Both the position numbers and the translations under genes were made by a program. Below, piece by piece: positions 6,010-13,180 of a stretch of DNA of 13,765 bases. The stretch comes from JAICLL01 sp035252155 (lineage in GTDB: Bacteria > Planctomycetota > Planctomycetia > Pirellulales > JAICIG01), in NCBI GenBank assembly GCA_035252155.1, contig DATFDL010000508.1, positions 1-13,765 of the forward strand, read 5' to 3'. The notes under the pieces were generated by a model. The model was not told the origin of the DNA and ran no database searches. It saw nothing but the letters and a program-made list of their open reading frames with translations. Numbering within the stretch: the first letter of the stretch is position 1; every line of letters starts with the position of its first letter.

Positions 6010-6915
6010 GTGGGCAAGGTCGCATTTTTGTTCCCCGGCCAAGGCGCTCAGAGCGTAGGCATGGGGCGTGAGCCGGCCGAAGCTTCGCCGCCAGCCCGGC
6101 GGCTGTTTGAGCGGGCCGGCGAACTGCTGGGCTACGACCTGGCAAAGCTCTGTTTCGAGGGACCGGCAGAGCAGCTCGATTCGACGGTGTACAGCCAGCC
6201 GGCCCTGTTCGTGGCCAGCCTGGCCGCACTGGAGCAACTGCGAGCACAATGGCCCGACGTTGTCGAAAGCTGTCAGGCCGCGGCGGGACTTAGCCTGGGG
6301 GAATACACCGCGTTGGTGTTTGCCGGAGTGCTCGACTTCGAAACCGGGCTAAAGCTCGTCGAGCGGCGCGGCGCGGCCATGCAGCAGGCCGCCGACGCCA
6401 CACCCAGCGGCATGGTCAGCATTCTGGGATTTGAGCCAGAGCAGGTGGAGGATCTGTGCGAGCAGGCCCGCGAGGGCGAAATCTTGCAGATTGCCAATTA
6501 TCTTTGTCCGGGCAACCTGGCGGTGTCGGGCACCAAAGCCGCTTGCCAGCGCGTCGCGCAGCGGGCCGAAGCCGCCGGCGCCATGAAGGTTGTTCCGCTG
6601 GCCGTGGCCGGAGCGTTTCACACGCCGATCATGCAATCGGCGGTCGAGCAGCTCGCGGCTGCTCTGGCCGGCGTGCCGCTGAAGCAACCGCGCATTCCGG
6701 TGGTGTCGAACGTCGACGGGCGGCCGCATGACGATGCCGAAGAAATTCGCCGACTGCTGCCGCGGCAGATTGTTTCGCCGGTTCGTTGGGAAGACTCGAT
6801 GCGCTGGCTGCTCGAGCAAGGATTCGACCGGTTTTACGAGATCGGCCCCGGTCGCGTGTTGCGGGGGCTGTTGCGGCGGATCGATCGCAAGGTGGTTTGC
6901 GAGAACATTGGATGA
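6010..6915 (+). CDS. fabD: malonyl-CoA:acyl carrier protein transacylase
   Basis: A 301-residue cytosolic enzyme that moves malonyl from CoA to the ACP phosphopantetheine, supplying the extender unit for fatty-acid elongation. From the GTG at 6010 it reads MGKVAFLFPGQGAQSVGMG, the normal FabD opening. The nucleophile is S95 in GLSLGEYTA (93-101), the carboxylate-binding arginine is in VERRGAAM (117-124), and the catalytic histidine is H204 in GAFHTPIM (201-208); QIANYLCPGNLAVSG (160-174) is also typical. The frame stays open upstream to 5923, but that part overlaps rpmF and lacks family similarity, so the GTG 2 nt after the rpmF stop is preferred. fabG follows 13 nt downstream, which points to one transcript. 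Confidence 0.93.
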   Translation: MGKVAFLFPGQGAQSVGMGREPAEASPPARRLFERAGELLGYDLAKLCFEGPAEQLDSTVYSQPALFVASLAALEQLRAQWPDVVESCQAAAGLSLGEYTALVFAGVLDFETGLKLVERRGAAMQQAADATPSGMVSILGFEPEQVEDLCEQAREGEILQIANYLCPGNLAVSGTKAACQRVAQRAEAAGAMKVVPLAVAGAFHTPIMQSAVEQLAAALAGVPLKQPRIPVVSNVDGRPHDDAEEIRRLLPRQIVSPVRWEDSMRWLLEQGFDRFYEIGPGRVLRGLLRRIDRKVVCENIG

Positions 6916-6928
6916 TCAAGGAAAAAAC

Positions 6929-7699
6929 ATGGCGTTGGAGAATATCAGTCCATTCAAAGTTGACTTGACCGACCAGGTGGCGATTGTCACCGGAGCGTCG
7001 CGGGGCCTCGGGCAGGCCATCGCCATCGCCCTGGCCCGCGCGGGCGCGCGGGTGGCTTGCGTCGCCCGAAACCGGCAAAAGCTCGACGAAACCGTCGGCG
7101 CCATCGCCGCGGCGGGCGGCGCGGCCGAGGCGTTCGAGTGCGATGTCGCCCAGTCGGAGAGCGTGCAGCAAGTCGTCGAAGCGGTGCTCGAAAAGTGGCA
7201 ACGGCTCGACGTGCTGGTGAACAACGCCGGCATCACCCGCGACACCCTGATTCCCCGGATGCAGGACGACCAGTGGGACGAAGTGATTAACACCAATTTG
7301 CGGGGAGCGTTTCTTTTTACCAGGGCCGCCACGCGGCCGATGATGCAGGCCCGCTATGGGCGGATCATCAACATCGCCAGCGTCTCGGGGCTGATGGGCA
7401 ACCCGGGGCAGGCGAACTATTCGGCCTCGAAGGCGGGGCTGATCGGCATGACTCGCACCGTGGCCCGTGAGCTGGCCGGGCGAAAAGTGACCGTCAACGC
7501 CATCGCCCCCGGATTTATCGAAAGCGACATGACGGCGGCCCTGGGCGAAAGCATTTTGGGAGAGGTGAAGACCCGGATTCCCGCCAAGCGGCTGGGCCGC
7601 CCCGACGAAATCGCCGCCGCCGTCCTCTTTTTGGCCTCGCCCGATTCAGCTTATATTACCGGCCAGGTGTTGACCGTCGATGGCGGACTAACGGCCTGA
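6929..7699 (+). CDS. fabG: 3-oxoacyl-[acyl-carrier-protein] reductase
   Basis: A 256-residue NADPH-dependent short-chain dehydrogenase that reduces 3-ketoacyl-ACP to 3-hydroxyacyl-ACP in each elongation round. The cofactor motif TGASRGLG is at 21-28 and NNAG at 98-101; the catalytic set is N123, S151, Y164 and K168 with the standard YSASK spacing; the C-terminus has IAPGFIESDM and the closing GQVLTVDGGLTA. It carries about 10 more N-terminal residues than E. coli FabG. The ATG at 6929 has AAGGA 6 nt upstream. The frame is open further upstream through fabD but that part is antisense-free shadow coding. It lies between fabD and acpP, which supports FabG over the many other members of the family. 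Confidence 0.92.
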   Translation: MALENISPFKVDLTDQVAIVTGASRGLGQAIAIALARAGARVACVARNRQKLDETVGAIAAAGGAAEAFECDVAQSESVQQVVEAVLEKWQRLDVLVNNAGITRDTLIPRMQDDQWDEVINTNLRGAFLFTRAATRPMMQARYGRIINIASVSGLMGNPGQANYSASKAGLIGMTRTVARELAGRKVTVNAIAPGFIESDMTAALGESILGEVKTRIPAKRLGRPDEIAAAVLFLASPDSAYITGQVLTVDGGLTA

Positions 7700-7724
7700 C
7701 CGGGCCGGGGCGATTCGGCGCGAA

Positions 7725-7776
7725 TGTCGTCTTTCGCTCCGCGAAAGAACGCCCTTTCGCGGAGCGAAAGACGACA
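7725..7776. repeat. perfect 23-bp hairpin between fabG and acpP
   Basis: Arms 7725-7747 and 7754-7776 are exact complements (core CTTTCGCTCCGCGAAAG) with a 6-nt loop AACGCC. It starts 26 nt after the fabG stop. There is no T-run, so it is not a canonical terminator, but it could cut read-through or protect the upstream mRNA from decay. The arm looks like another planctomycete repeat family from memory, and its loop region shares GAACGCCCT with the inverted repeat at 80-169. Confidence 0.8.
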
Positions 7777-7800
7777 ATGGCAGCATTTTGGCAGCCTGAC

Positions 7801-7829
7801 TAGACAGTCGCCCGGAAAACCGTTATATC
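7801..7829 (+). promoter_or_regulatory. candidate promoter of acpP
   Basis: TAGACA (7801-7806, 5 of 6 against TTGACA) and TATATC (7824-7829, 4 of 6 against TATAAT) are 17 nt apart, the ideal spacing. The -10 lies 60 nt before the acpP start and follows the hairpin, so acpP, needed in large amounts, probably has its own promoter. Confidence 0.5.
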
Positions 7830-7889
7830 TTCCTGTCTTACGACAATCCCTTCCGACTATTTATTTTTCGCGGTTTCCAGGAGACGACG

Positions 7890-8132
7890 GTGGCCTCAGT
7901 TAAAGAACGAGTGATCGATATCGTGGCCGAACAGTTGGGCGTCAGCAAGGACCAGGTCACGCCCGAGACCTCTTTTGTCAACGACTTGGGGGCCGACTCG
8001 CTCGATACCGTCGAGTTGGTGATGGAGTTGGAGGAAGAGTTCGATATCAACATTCCCGACGACGCGGCCGAAAAGATCCAGACGGTCGGCCAGGCAATCG
8101 AATACATCGAGAAGACCCAGGCCGGCAATTGA
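7890..8132 (+). CDS. acpP: acyl carrier protein
   Basis: An 80-residue acidic helical protein that carries the growing acyl chain on a phosphopantetheine arm attached to S37 in the motif GADSLDTVELVMELEEEFDI (34-53). Length and sequence are typical of AcpP (77-80 residues). The start is a GTG at 7890 with AGGAG 6 nt upstream, a strong site suited to high expression. It stands 190 nt after fabG, behind a hairpin and a likely promoter of its own, and 76 nt before fabF. In the cluster it is the shared substrate carrier of FabD, FabG and FabF. Confidence 0.96.
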   Translation: MASVKERVIDIVAEQLGVSKDQVTPETSFVNDLGADSLDTVELVMELEEEFDINIPDDAAEKIQTVGQAIEYIEKTQAGN

Positions 8133-8208
8133 CCCGAGCGACCCATTTCCGCAGCCCCCCTTTTCCCGTAGTGATCCGTTCCGCAGCGCCCTTTTTAGCA
8201 GGGCTCCC

Positions 8209-9468
8209 GTGATGAAGCGACGAGTCGTCGTAACCGGGCTCGGTGTCGTCACCTCGCTCAGTCGTCAGGTCGAAGATCTCTGGCAGCGCGTTTGCCGCGG
8301 CGAGAGCGGCGTTCGCCCCATTACGGTCTTTGACGCCACCGACTTCAAAGTGAAGTTTGGCGGCGAGGTCAGCGGTTGGACGACCGAGGGCTATATCTCG
8401 CCCCGCGAGGCGAAGCGCATCGACCGCTTTACGCAGTTCGGGCTGGTCGCCGCCATCGACGCCGTCAAAGATTCCGGTCTCGATTTTGCCAAAGAAGACG
8501 CTTACCGCTGCGGCGTCATTCTGGGTTCGGGCATCGGCGGACTCAATGAGATCGAGGCTCAGCACTCGCGGCTGCTCGAAAAAGGCCCCGACAAAGTTTC
8601 CGCGTTTACCATCCCCAAGCTGATGGTCAACGCCGCCAGCGGCCACGTTTCGATTCAATACGGTCTGCGTGGTCCCAGCGCCGCCGTGGCCACGGCATGT
8701 GCCAGCGCCGCCAACGCCATCGGCGACGCCTTCAAGGCCATTCAATACGACGACGCCGACATCATGGTCACGGGCGGCACCGAGGCGGCGTTGACGCCGA
8801 TGGGCGTGAGCGGCTTCGCCTCGATGCGGGCGCTGTCGGAACGCAACGACGATCCGCAACGGGCCAGCCGGCCGTTTGACAAAGGCCGCGATGGCTTTGT
8901 GCTGAGCGAAGGAGCCGGACTGCTGGTGATCGAAGAATTGGAACACGCACGTGCTCGCGGGGCCAGGATTTATGCCGAGCTGCTTGGTTATGGCGTCAGC
9001 GCCGACGGCAGCCACATCACCCAGCCCGACGAACACGGCACGGGGGCGGCCAAGGCGATGGCCCGGGCGTTGCAAGACGGACACGTCGACATCGAAGACA
9101 TCGGCTATATCAACGCCCACGGCACCAGCACGCCGCTGGGCGATCAGGCAGAGACGTTCGCCGTCAAGTCAATCTTCGGCGCGCGGGCGCGGGATGTCAG
9201 TATTTCGAGCACCAAGAGCCAACTAGGGCATCTGCTGGGCGCCAGCGGAGGTGTCGAGTTGGTGCTGTCGGTGCTGGCCTTGCGCGACTCGTTGATTCCG
9301 CCCACAATCAACTACGACGAACCCGATCCGAATTGCGATCTCGATTACACACCGAACCAGCCTCGCCAGCGCAAGTTGGAAGCGGCCATGTCGAACAGTT
9401 TTGGATTTGGCGGGCATAACGCCTCGCTGATCGTCGGGCAATTGCGCTCCAACGGCCGTCACCGGTAA
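8209..9468 (+). CDS. fabF: beta-ketoacyl-[acyl-carrier-protein] synthase II
   Basis: A 419-residue condensing enzyme that joins malonyl-ACP to acyl-ACP with loss of CO2. The thiolase fold has the active cysteine C164 in ATACASAAN (161-169) and the two histidines H304 (INAHGTST) and H341 (GHLLGASGG), plus K336 in STKS; the end has SNSFGFGGHNA (395-405). All catalytic residues are present, so it should be active. The N-terminus reads VVVTGLGVVTSLSRQVEDLW, where most FabF have TPLG; a small deviation. Start is GTG 8209 or the next codon, ATG 8212; AGCAGGG at 8198-8203 serves either. The 76-nt gap after acpP contains no clear terminator, so acpP and fabF are likely co-transcribed. The gene ends before a convergent repeat array. 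Confidence 0.94.
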   Translation: MMKRRVVVTGLGVVTSLSRQVEDLWQRVCRGESGVRPITVFDATDFKVKFGGEVSGWTTEGYISPREAKRIDRFTQFGLVAAIDAVKDSGLDFAKEDAYRCGVILGSGIGGLNEIEAQHSRLLEKGPDKVSAFTIPKLMVNAASGHVSIQYGLRGPSAAVATACASAANAIGDAFKAIQYDDADIMVTGGTEAALTPMGVSGFASMRALSERNDDPQRASRPFDKGRDGFVLSEGAGLLVIEELEHARARGARIYAELLGYGVSADGSHITQPDEHGTGAAKAMARALQDGHVDIEDIGYINAHGTSTPLGDQAETFAVKSIFGARARDVSISSTKSQLGHLLGASGGVELVLSVLALRDSLIPPTINYDEPDPNCDLDYTPNQPRQRKLEAAMSNSFGFGGHNASLIVGQLRSNGRHR

Positions 9469-9525
9469 ATTGGGTACAGAGCCTCGGGCACGAACAGATG
9501 GCGGATCCAGCCACGAACAGGGTGC

Positions 9526-9700
9526 CACGGCATCCGCCGCGGCGCACGTAATGTCGATCCGCGGATCAGCGTAAATCGCCGCGGCGGACGCCGTGCGGGT
9601 TGGTCTGAATGGATATGCGAGACGGGCGCGACACGGCGTCCGTCGCGGCGAATGACCCAGCAGGCTATTAAATGCCACGCGCGCCGCGACGGATGCCGTC
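9526..9700. repeat. array of four 19-nt repeats in alternating orientation
   Basis: Copies at 9526-9544 (+), 9577-9595 (-), 9632-9650 (+) and 9682-9700 (-) all fit CACGGCRTCCGYCGCGGCG with at most one further change; the fourth starts with G instead of C. Gaps are 32, 36 and 31 nt. A 12-bp perfect palindrome, GATCCGCGGATC (9556-9567), sits in the middle of the first pair. The array fills the gap between the convergent ends of fabF and manA, a classic place for REP sequences. It could fold into two tandem hairpins. Confidence 0.75.
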
Positions 9701-9716
9701 CCAGCAATGCCCCACA

Positions 9717-10751
9717 TTAGGGCAAGTACGCATCGAGCAGCACCGCGGTCCCGACCGGCCGGACTTCGACGTGTCCCAACGACGCTGGCAATAGCACCGT
9801 CGCTCCGCGACGAAGCGGGGTGCCTTCGGGTTCGCCCTCGATCAGCACTTCGCCGTCGATCACCGCCAGCAAATGGCAGCGGTTGTCGTCGCTGACGTGC
9901 TGCGGCGACGCCAATTTCCAGCGGTCGAGCACGAACTGCTCGCAGGCAACCAGCCGTTCGATATGCGGCCAGTCGGTGGCCTGCGGCGTCTGGGGGTAGG
10001 CCGGCCCATAAGCATAGTCGATCGCCTCCAAGGCTTGCTCAATGTGCAACACCCGTGGCCGGCCGTCTGGTCCCAAGCGGTTCCAGTCGAACAGCCGGTA
10101 AGTGACGTCGCTCGATTGTTGAATCTCAGCGACGAGCAATCCCTCGCCGATGGCGTGGACTACGCCGGCCGGCAAAAAAATGCAATCGCCGGCCCGCGGC
10201 TCGAACCGGTGCAGGCAAAGCTCGCACGTGCCGCGGGCCAGCTCGCGCTGGAGCGCCGCGCGGTCGAAGCCGCGCTTCAGCCCCGCATAGATCAAGCTGC
10301 CCGGCAAGGCTTCGATCACGACCCAGGCTTCGGTTTTGCCGAGGTCGGGCGCGGCCAATCGCGCGGCTCGGGCGTCGTCGGGATGCACCTGCACCGAGAG
10401 TGTTTTTTGAGCATCGAGAAACTTGAAGAGCAACGGGAACCGCGGCTGGGGTGCATGCCGGCCGAGGATCTCTTCGCCGCGAGTGGCCAGCAGCTCGGCC
10501 AGCGACGTGCCGGCCAGCGAACCGGCGTGCACCAAGCTTTGGTCGTCGCCCCGATCGCAGACTTCCCAGCTTTCGGCGAAGTCGTCTCCTTCGGCCAGCG
10601 GCTTGCCCAGGTGCGTGCCCAGCCGCCGGCCGCCCCACAGATAGCGGCGAAGGATCGGGCGGAAGCGTAAAGGGTACAGCGGTGCCGTCGGTCGAGCTTG
10701 TGCTCCCATGTCGAGCCATGATGCCAATTGCCGCCGATTTTGCAATCGCAT
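9717..10751 (-). CDS. manA: mannose-6-phosphate isomerase, class I
   Basis: A zinc-dependent cupin enzyme that interconverts mannose 6-phosphate and fructose 6-phosphate, linking glycolysis to mannose and GDP-mannose synthesis. The frame has 344 codons. Family blocks: PLYPLRFRPILRRYLWGGRR (24-43), FKFLDAQKTLSVQVHPDD (109-126), GKTEAWVV (138-145), the FLPAGVVHAIGEGLLVAEIQ block (192-211) and YRLFDWNR (218-225). Zinc ligands would be Q121, H123, E141 and H199. It resembles the shorter Bacillus-type enzyme. Two starts are possible: ATG 10751 and ATG 10709. Similarity begins near residue 24, so 10709 may be the true start; neither has a clear ribosome binding site, and a hairpin sits 6 nt before 10751. 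It is divergent from tatC and convergent with fabF. Confidence 0.88.
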   Translation of the reverse strand: MRLQNRRQLASWLDMGAQARPTAPLYPLRFRPILRRYLWGGRRLGTHLGKPLAEGDDFAESWEVCDRGDDQSLVHAGSLAGTSLAELLATRGEEILGRHAPQPRFPLLFKFLDAQKTLSVQVHPDDARAARLAAPDLGKTEAWVVIEALPGSLIYAGLKRGFDRAALQRELARGTCELCLHRFEPRAGDCIFLPAGVVHAIGEGLLVAEIQQSSDVTYRLFDWNRLGPDGRPRVLHIEQALEAIDYAYGPAYPQTPQATDWPHIERLVACEQFVLDRWKLASPQHVSDDNRCHLLAVIDGEVLIEGEPEGTPLRRGATVLLPASLGHVEVRPVGTAVLLDAYLP

Positions 10752-10756
10752 TTGTA

Positions 10757-10794
10757 AAACGGAATTCGTTCCGTTTCACCGTACAACGGAATTC
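10757..10794. promoter_or_regulatory. palindrome and direct repeat in the manA-tatC gap
   Basis: AAACGGAA and TTCCGTTT form an 8-bp stem around TTCG (10757-10776). AACGGAATTC occurs twice in direct orientation, at 10758-10767 and 10785-10794, a period of 27. Being in a divergent gap, this could be an operator; a chance palindrome cannot be excluded. Confidence 0.35.
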
Positions 10795-10930
10795 ATGGCG
10801 TTGCGAGCTATCCGCCGCACTCCCCCGCAGTCGGCCGCCCTGCTATCATTAAGGGTGACATACCTATAGCCGGTTTTGATGGCAGTTATCAGAACCGATC
10901 AGCATTTCCCGCCTCGCAACCGTCCCGCCC

Positions 10931-12004
10931 ATGCCTACGCTTTCGATGCCGTTGCTCAAACGCGACGAAGACTATTTTAAAGACAGCACGATGACGTTCG
11001 GCGAGCATCTCGACGAGCTACGGACGTGTTTGCTGAAAGCAATGGCGGGCTTGTTCGTGGGCGTCGCCTTGGGCATGTTTGTGGGCACCTACGTGGTGAG
11101 TTTGATCTCGGCGCCGCTCGAAAACGCGCTGGGGGGTTATTATCAATCGCAGGCCGTGACGGCGTACAAAGACTGGGCGGCGGCCCAAACGGCGCTGGAG
11201 CGCCCGGTGCCCTACACGACCGATCAGATTAAAAACCTGGTCGATGGGCGCGGGCTGATTTATGAAATGCGCAACCTCGACCTTGCCCAGGCATCGGTGG
11301 CAATGCGAGCGGCCGATCCCAAACTGAGCAAGGGAATGCCCGCTGCGCACGCTGAAGACGAGTTGGTGAAACCCGAAAGTTTCGCGACGCTATTCCTCTG
11401 GCACCCCATTGCCACCGATGCGCGGATCAGTCCCAAGGTCTTGAATTTTCAAGAAGGGTTCATGATCTGGTTCAAGGCTTCGTTCGTTGTGGGCATCGTG
11501 CTGTCGAGTCCCTGGGTTTTCTATCAGATTTGGTCGTTCGTGGCCGCCGGGCTTTATCCGCACGAGAAAAAATACATCCATGTGTTTTTGCCGTTCAGCC
11601 TGGGGCTTTTTCTGGCCGGTGCGGCGCTGGCCTATTTATTTGTCTTCCAGCCGGTGCTCACCTTTCTACTCGGCATTAACGGCACGTTGGGTTTCGACAC
11701 CGAACCCCGAATCACCGAGTGGCTGAGCTTCGTGATTTTTCTGCCGCTGGGATTTGGCGTCAGTTTTCAGTTGCCGCTAGTGATGCTGTTCTTGGAGCGG
11801 ATCGGCGTCTTTTCGGCCGAAGCCTATACCGCGCGCTGGCGGATTGCCGTACTCGTGATCGTGATCCTCTCGGCGGTTTTGACGCCGGCCGATCCTGTGA
11901 GCATCTTCTGGATGGCGATTCCCTTGGTACTGCTCTATTTCGGCGGCGTGTTGCTCTGCCGCTGGCTGCCGCGCAGCGGAGCGAGCCCAAGGTTTGAAGC
12001 CTAG
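10931..12004 (+). CDS. tatC: Sec-independent protein translocase TatC with enlarged periplasmic loop
   Basis: A 357-residue inner-membrane protein, the receptor of the twin-arginine pathway that exports folded proteins. Family marks: HLDELR (26-31), TM1 about 33-53, PLENAL (62-67), the TM2 lead NFQEGFMIWFK (172-182), SSPWVFYQIWSFVAAGLYPH (192-211) with E212 of the first cytoplasmic loop, TM3 about 217-240, TM4 264-286, and TPADPVSIF (318-326) before TM6. TatC is usually about 250 residues; the surplus is one hydrophilic insertion of about 100 residues (68-170) between TM1 and TM2, on the periplasmic side. Tat signals bind on the other side, so basic function should survive. No tatA or tatB is adjacent. 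The ATG at 10931 has no clear ribosome binding site. It is divergent from manA, and its stop shares CTAG with the LRR gene. Confidence 0.93.
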   Translation: MPTLSMPLLKRDEDYFKDSTMTFGEHLDELRTCLLKAMAGLFVGVALGMFVGTYVVSLISAPLENALGGYYQSQAVTAYKDWAAAQTALERPVPYTTDQIKNLVDGRGLIYEMRNLDLAQASVAMRAADPKLSKGMPAAHAEDELVKPESFATLFLWHPIATDARISPKVLNFQEGFMIWFKASFVVGIVLSSPWVFYQIWSFVAAGLYPHEKKYIHVFLPFSLGLFLAGAALAYLFVFQPVLTFLLGINGTLGFDTEPRITEWLSFVIFLPLGFGVSFQLPLVMLFLERIGVFSAEAYTARWRIAVLVIVILSAVLTPADPVSIFWMAIPLVLLYFGGVLLCRWLPRSGASPRFEA

Positions 12005-12879
12005 CGATAATAGCGCCGCGGCCATTGCCGGCTGATTTTGCACTCGGGCAGGACGAGCTTGAGTTTTTCGACGCCCTCGTCAGTCACATGCGTTCCACGA
12101 ATGCCGAGATCGGAAAGATTCTTGAGGCTGCTCAGTTTTTCAATTCCCGCGTCGGTGATTGATGTCATTCCAAGATCGAAAAATTGGAGACTATGAAGCT
12201 CCGCAATGTACGTGAGCCCATTGTCGTCAATCGCCGTTTCGCTCAAGTCGAGCATGCGTAGCCGCGAAAGCCTGCGTAAATGGCGCAAGGTGCGATTTGT
12301 GACCCGAGATCTGCTGAGCTCCAGAATAATGCACCCGTCTAGCTCGGCGATATCTGGAAGCGAATCGTCGGACAACGTTCCTCTACTCTCGCAACCTTTC
12401 ATCTCGTCAAAAATGAAGAACATTTCGATTCTGGACAGCGGTCGCGCTATATCGCTGAAGCCAAGTGCCAACGCGTGGGATCCTTGTGTCACGGCCGCGG
12501 GGCGTTCGAAAAAATGCGTGTCGATCCAGCGAGGCGCCCATTGGGGCGCACTTGAACCGATGCTCACCGAGGCGCCCTGGGCGGTTAAACGTTCCATGGC
12601 GTTCCGCTCGCGGCGGATACGATTGGCGTTTGTCGCGAGCGCTGCGCATAAGAGGCCCGTCGCGATCAGCAACGCGCGCAAGCCAAATTGCGGCCGCCAG
12701 CGGCACCGTGGTGCGTCCAAAGGCGCGCATGTCAATGGAACTGAGTCGCGAAGCAAGTAATTGGTTTGCGGCGTCGGCACGTCGGATGGAGGCCTGATCA
12801 ATGACGCGCGGAAGTACCGGTGGCCTCTTCTCTGCCGGCCGGCTGCGGATTTCGTTGTGTTGAGGAAATAGTTCATCAT
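12001..12879 (-). CDS. membrane-anchored leucine-rich repeat protein, function unknown
   Basis: The frame has 292 codons. Residues 60-83 (RWRPQFGLRALLIATGLLCA and on) look like the standard planctomycete anchor: basic and aromatic residues, then one membrane helix, followed by RIRRERNAMERLTAQGASVS. The C-terminal part (181-280) holds about four leucine-rich repeats of the bacterial type: LELSRSRVTNRTLRHLRRLS, LDLSETAIDDNGLTYIAELH, FDLGMTSITDAGIEKLSSLK and LGIRGTHVTDEGVEKLKLVL, closing with PECKI. Such proteins probably bind other proteins at the cell surface; no partner is evident. The start is doubtful. ATG 12879 (and 12876) have weak ribosome binding sites, and residues 16-23 are encoded by a REPIN-like repeat arm (12811-12833), so the gene may really start further in, at a GTG or TTG near residue 27-43. 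Its TAG overlaps the tatC stop. Confidence 0.75.
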   Translation of the reverse strand: MMNYFLNTTKSAAGRQRRGHRYFRASLIRPPSDVPTPQTNYLLRDSVPLTCAPLDAPRCRWRPQFGLRALLIATGLLCAALATNANRIRRERNAMERLTAQGASVSIGSSAPQWAPRWIDTHFFERPAAVTQGSHALALGFSDIARPLSRIEMFFIFDEMKGCESRGTLSDDSLPDIAELDGCIILELSRSRVTNRTLRHLRRLSRLRMLDLSETAIDDNGLTYIAELHSLQFFDLGMTSITDAGIEKLSSLKNLSDLGIRGTHVTDEGVEKLKLVLPECKISRQWPRRYYR

Positions 12880-12945
12880 GTTCTTGCCGGGACTGCGTTA
12901 CGGCGGCGGCGTTGTCGCGGGATCAGAGAAGAGGCCACCGGTACT
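12811..12945. repeat. REPIN-like inverted-repeat element, copy 2
   Basis: The arms at 12813-12833 and 12925-12945 are exact complements over 21 nt (AGTACCGGTGGCCTCTTCTC plus one T) and identical to the arms at 2361-2498. The left arm extends to GGAAGT like copy 1. The 91-nt spacer is unrelated to that of copy 1. This copy overlaps the annotated 5' end of the LRR frame. Confidence 0.75.
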
Positions 12946-13180
12946 CCCTCCAGTCGCAGTCGCGGTTATGTTGCGGACTCATCCTTCGTGGTCGGCGCCT
13001 ATTTGGGCTTCGCCGAACGAAGTATAGTCGCCGCGGAGCTTTTTGGTTGATACCGGTTTTTGGCAGCGTTTCTGGACGACCTAGGAAGGTCATCCTACGA
13101 TGACATCCGGGTCGGCCAGAGGAATTTTCGCGAAACGGCGAAACCATTTCTGTCCTGGCGTCGTCTGATTAGCGGAGCCA
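12880..13180. other. 301-nt gap between the LRR and sigma factor genes
   Basis: It holds the right arm of the REPIN-like element (12925-12945) and a small hairpin (13074-13095). Short open frames run through it, partly formed by the repeat, but none has a ribosome binding site or a recognisable product. No clear -35/-10 pair was found; ECF promoters would not look like sigma-70 ones in any case. Confidence 0.5.
13074..13095. repeat. small hairpin upstream of the sigma factor gene
   Basis: GGACGACC (13074-13081) pairs with GGTCATCC (13088-13095) with one G-T position, loop TAGGAA. It lies 85 nt before the sigma factor start and includes CCTAGG. It recalls a planctomycete repeat, but only one copy is here. 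Confidence 0.4.

Noticed and set aside
7725..7776. Intrinsic terminator after fabG
   Set aside because: The stem is strong, but no run of T follows on the plus strand; kept as a hairpin repeat only.
8047..9120. Long minus-strand open frame of 357 codons
   Set aside because: It is antisense to acpP and fabF, whose catalytic residues are all intact; no ribosome binding site or family pattern.
9526..9700. CRISPR array
   Set aside because: The repeats are 19 nt, alternate in orientation, and number four; CRISPR repeats are longer and direct. No cas gene is near.
9469..9716. Gene in the gap between fabF and manA
   Set aside because: Open frames here are made of the repeat array, lack ribosome binding sites and give arginine- and proline-rich peptides.
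13021..13180. Small gene upstream of the sigma factor
   Set aside because: Short frames on both strands have no initiation signal and no recognisable composition.
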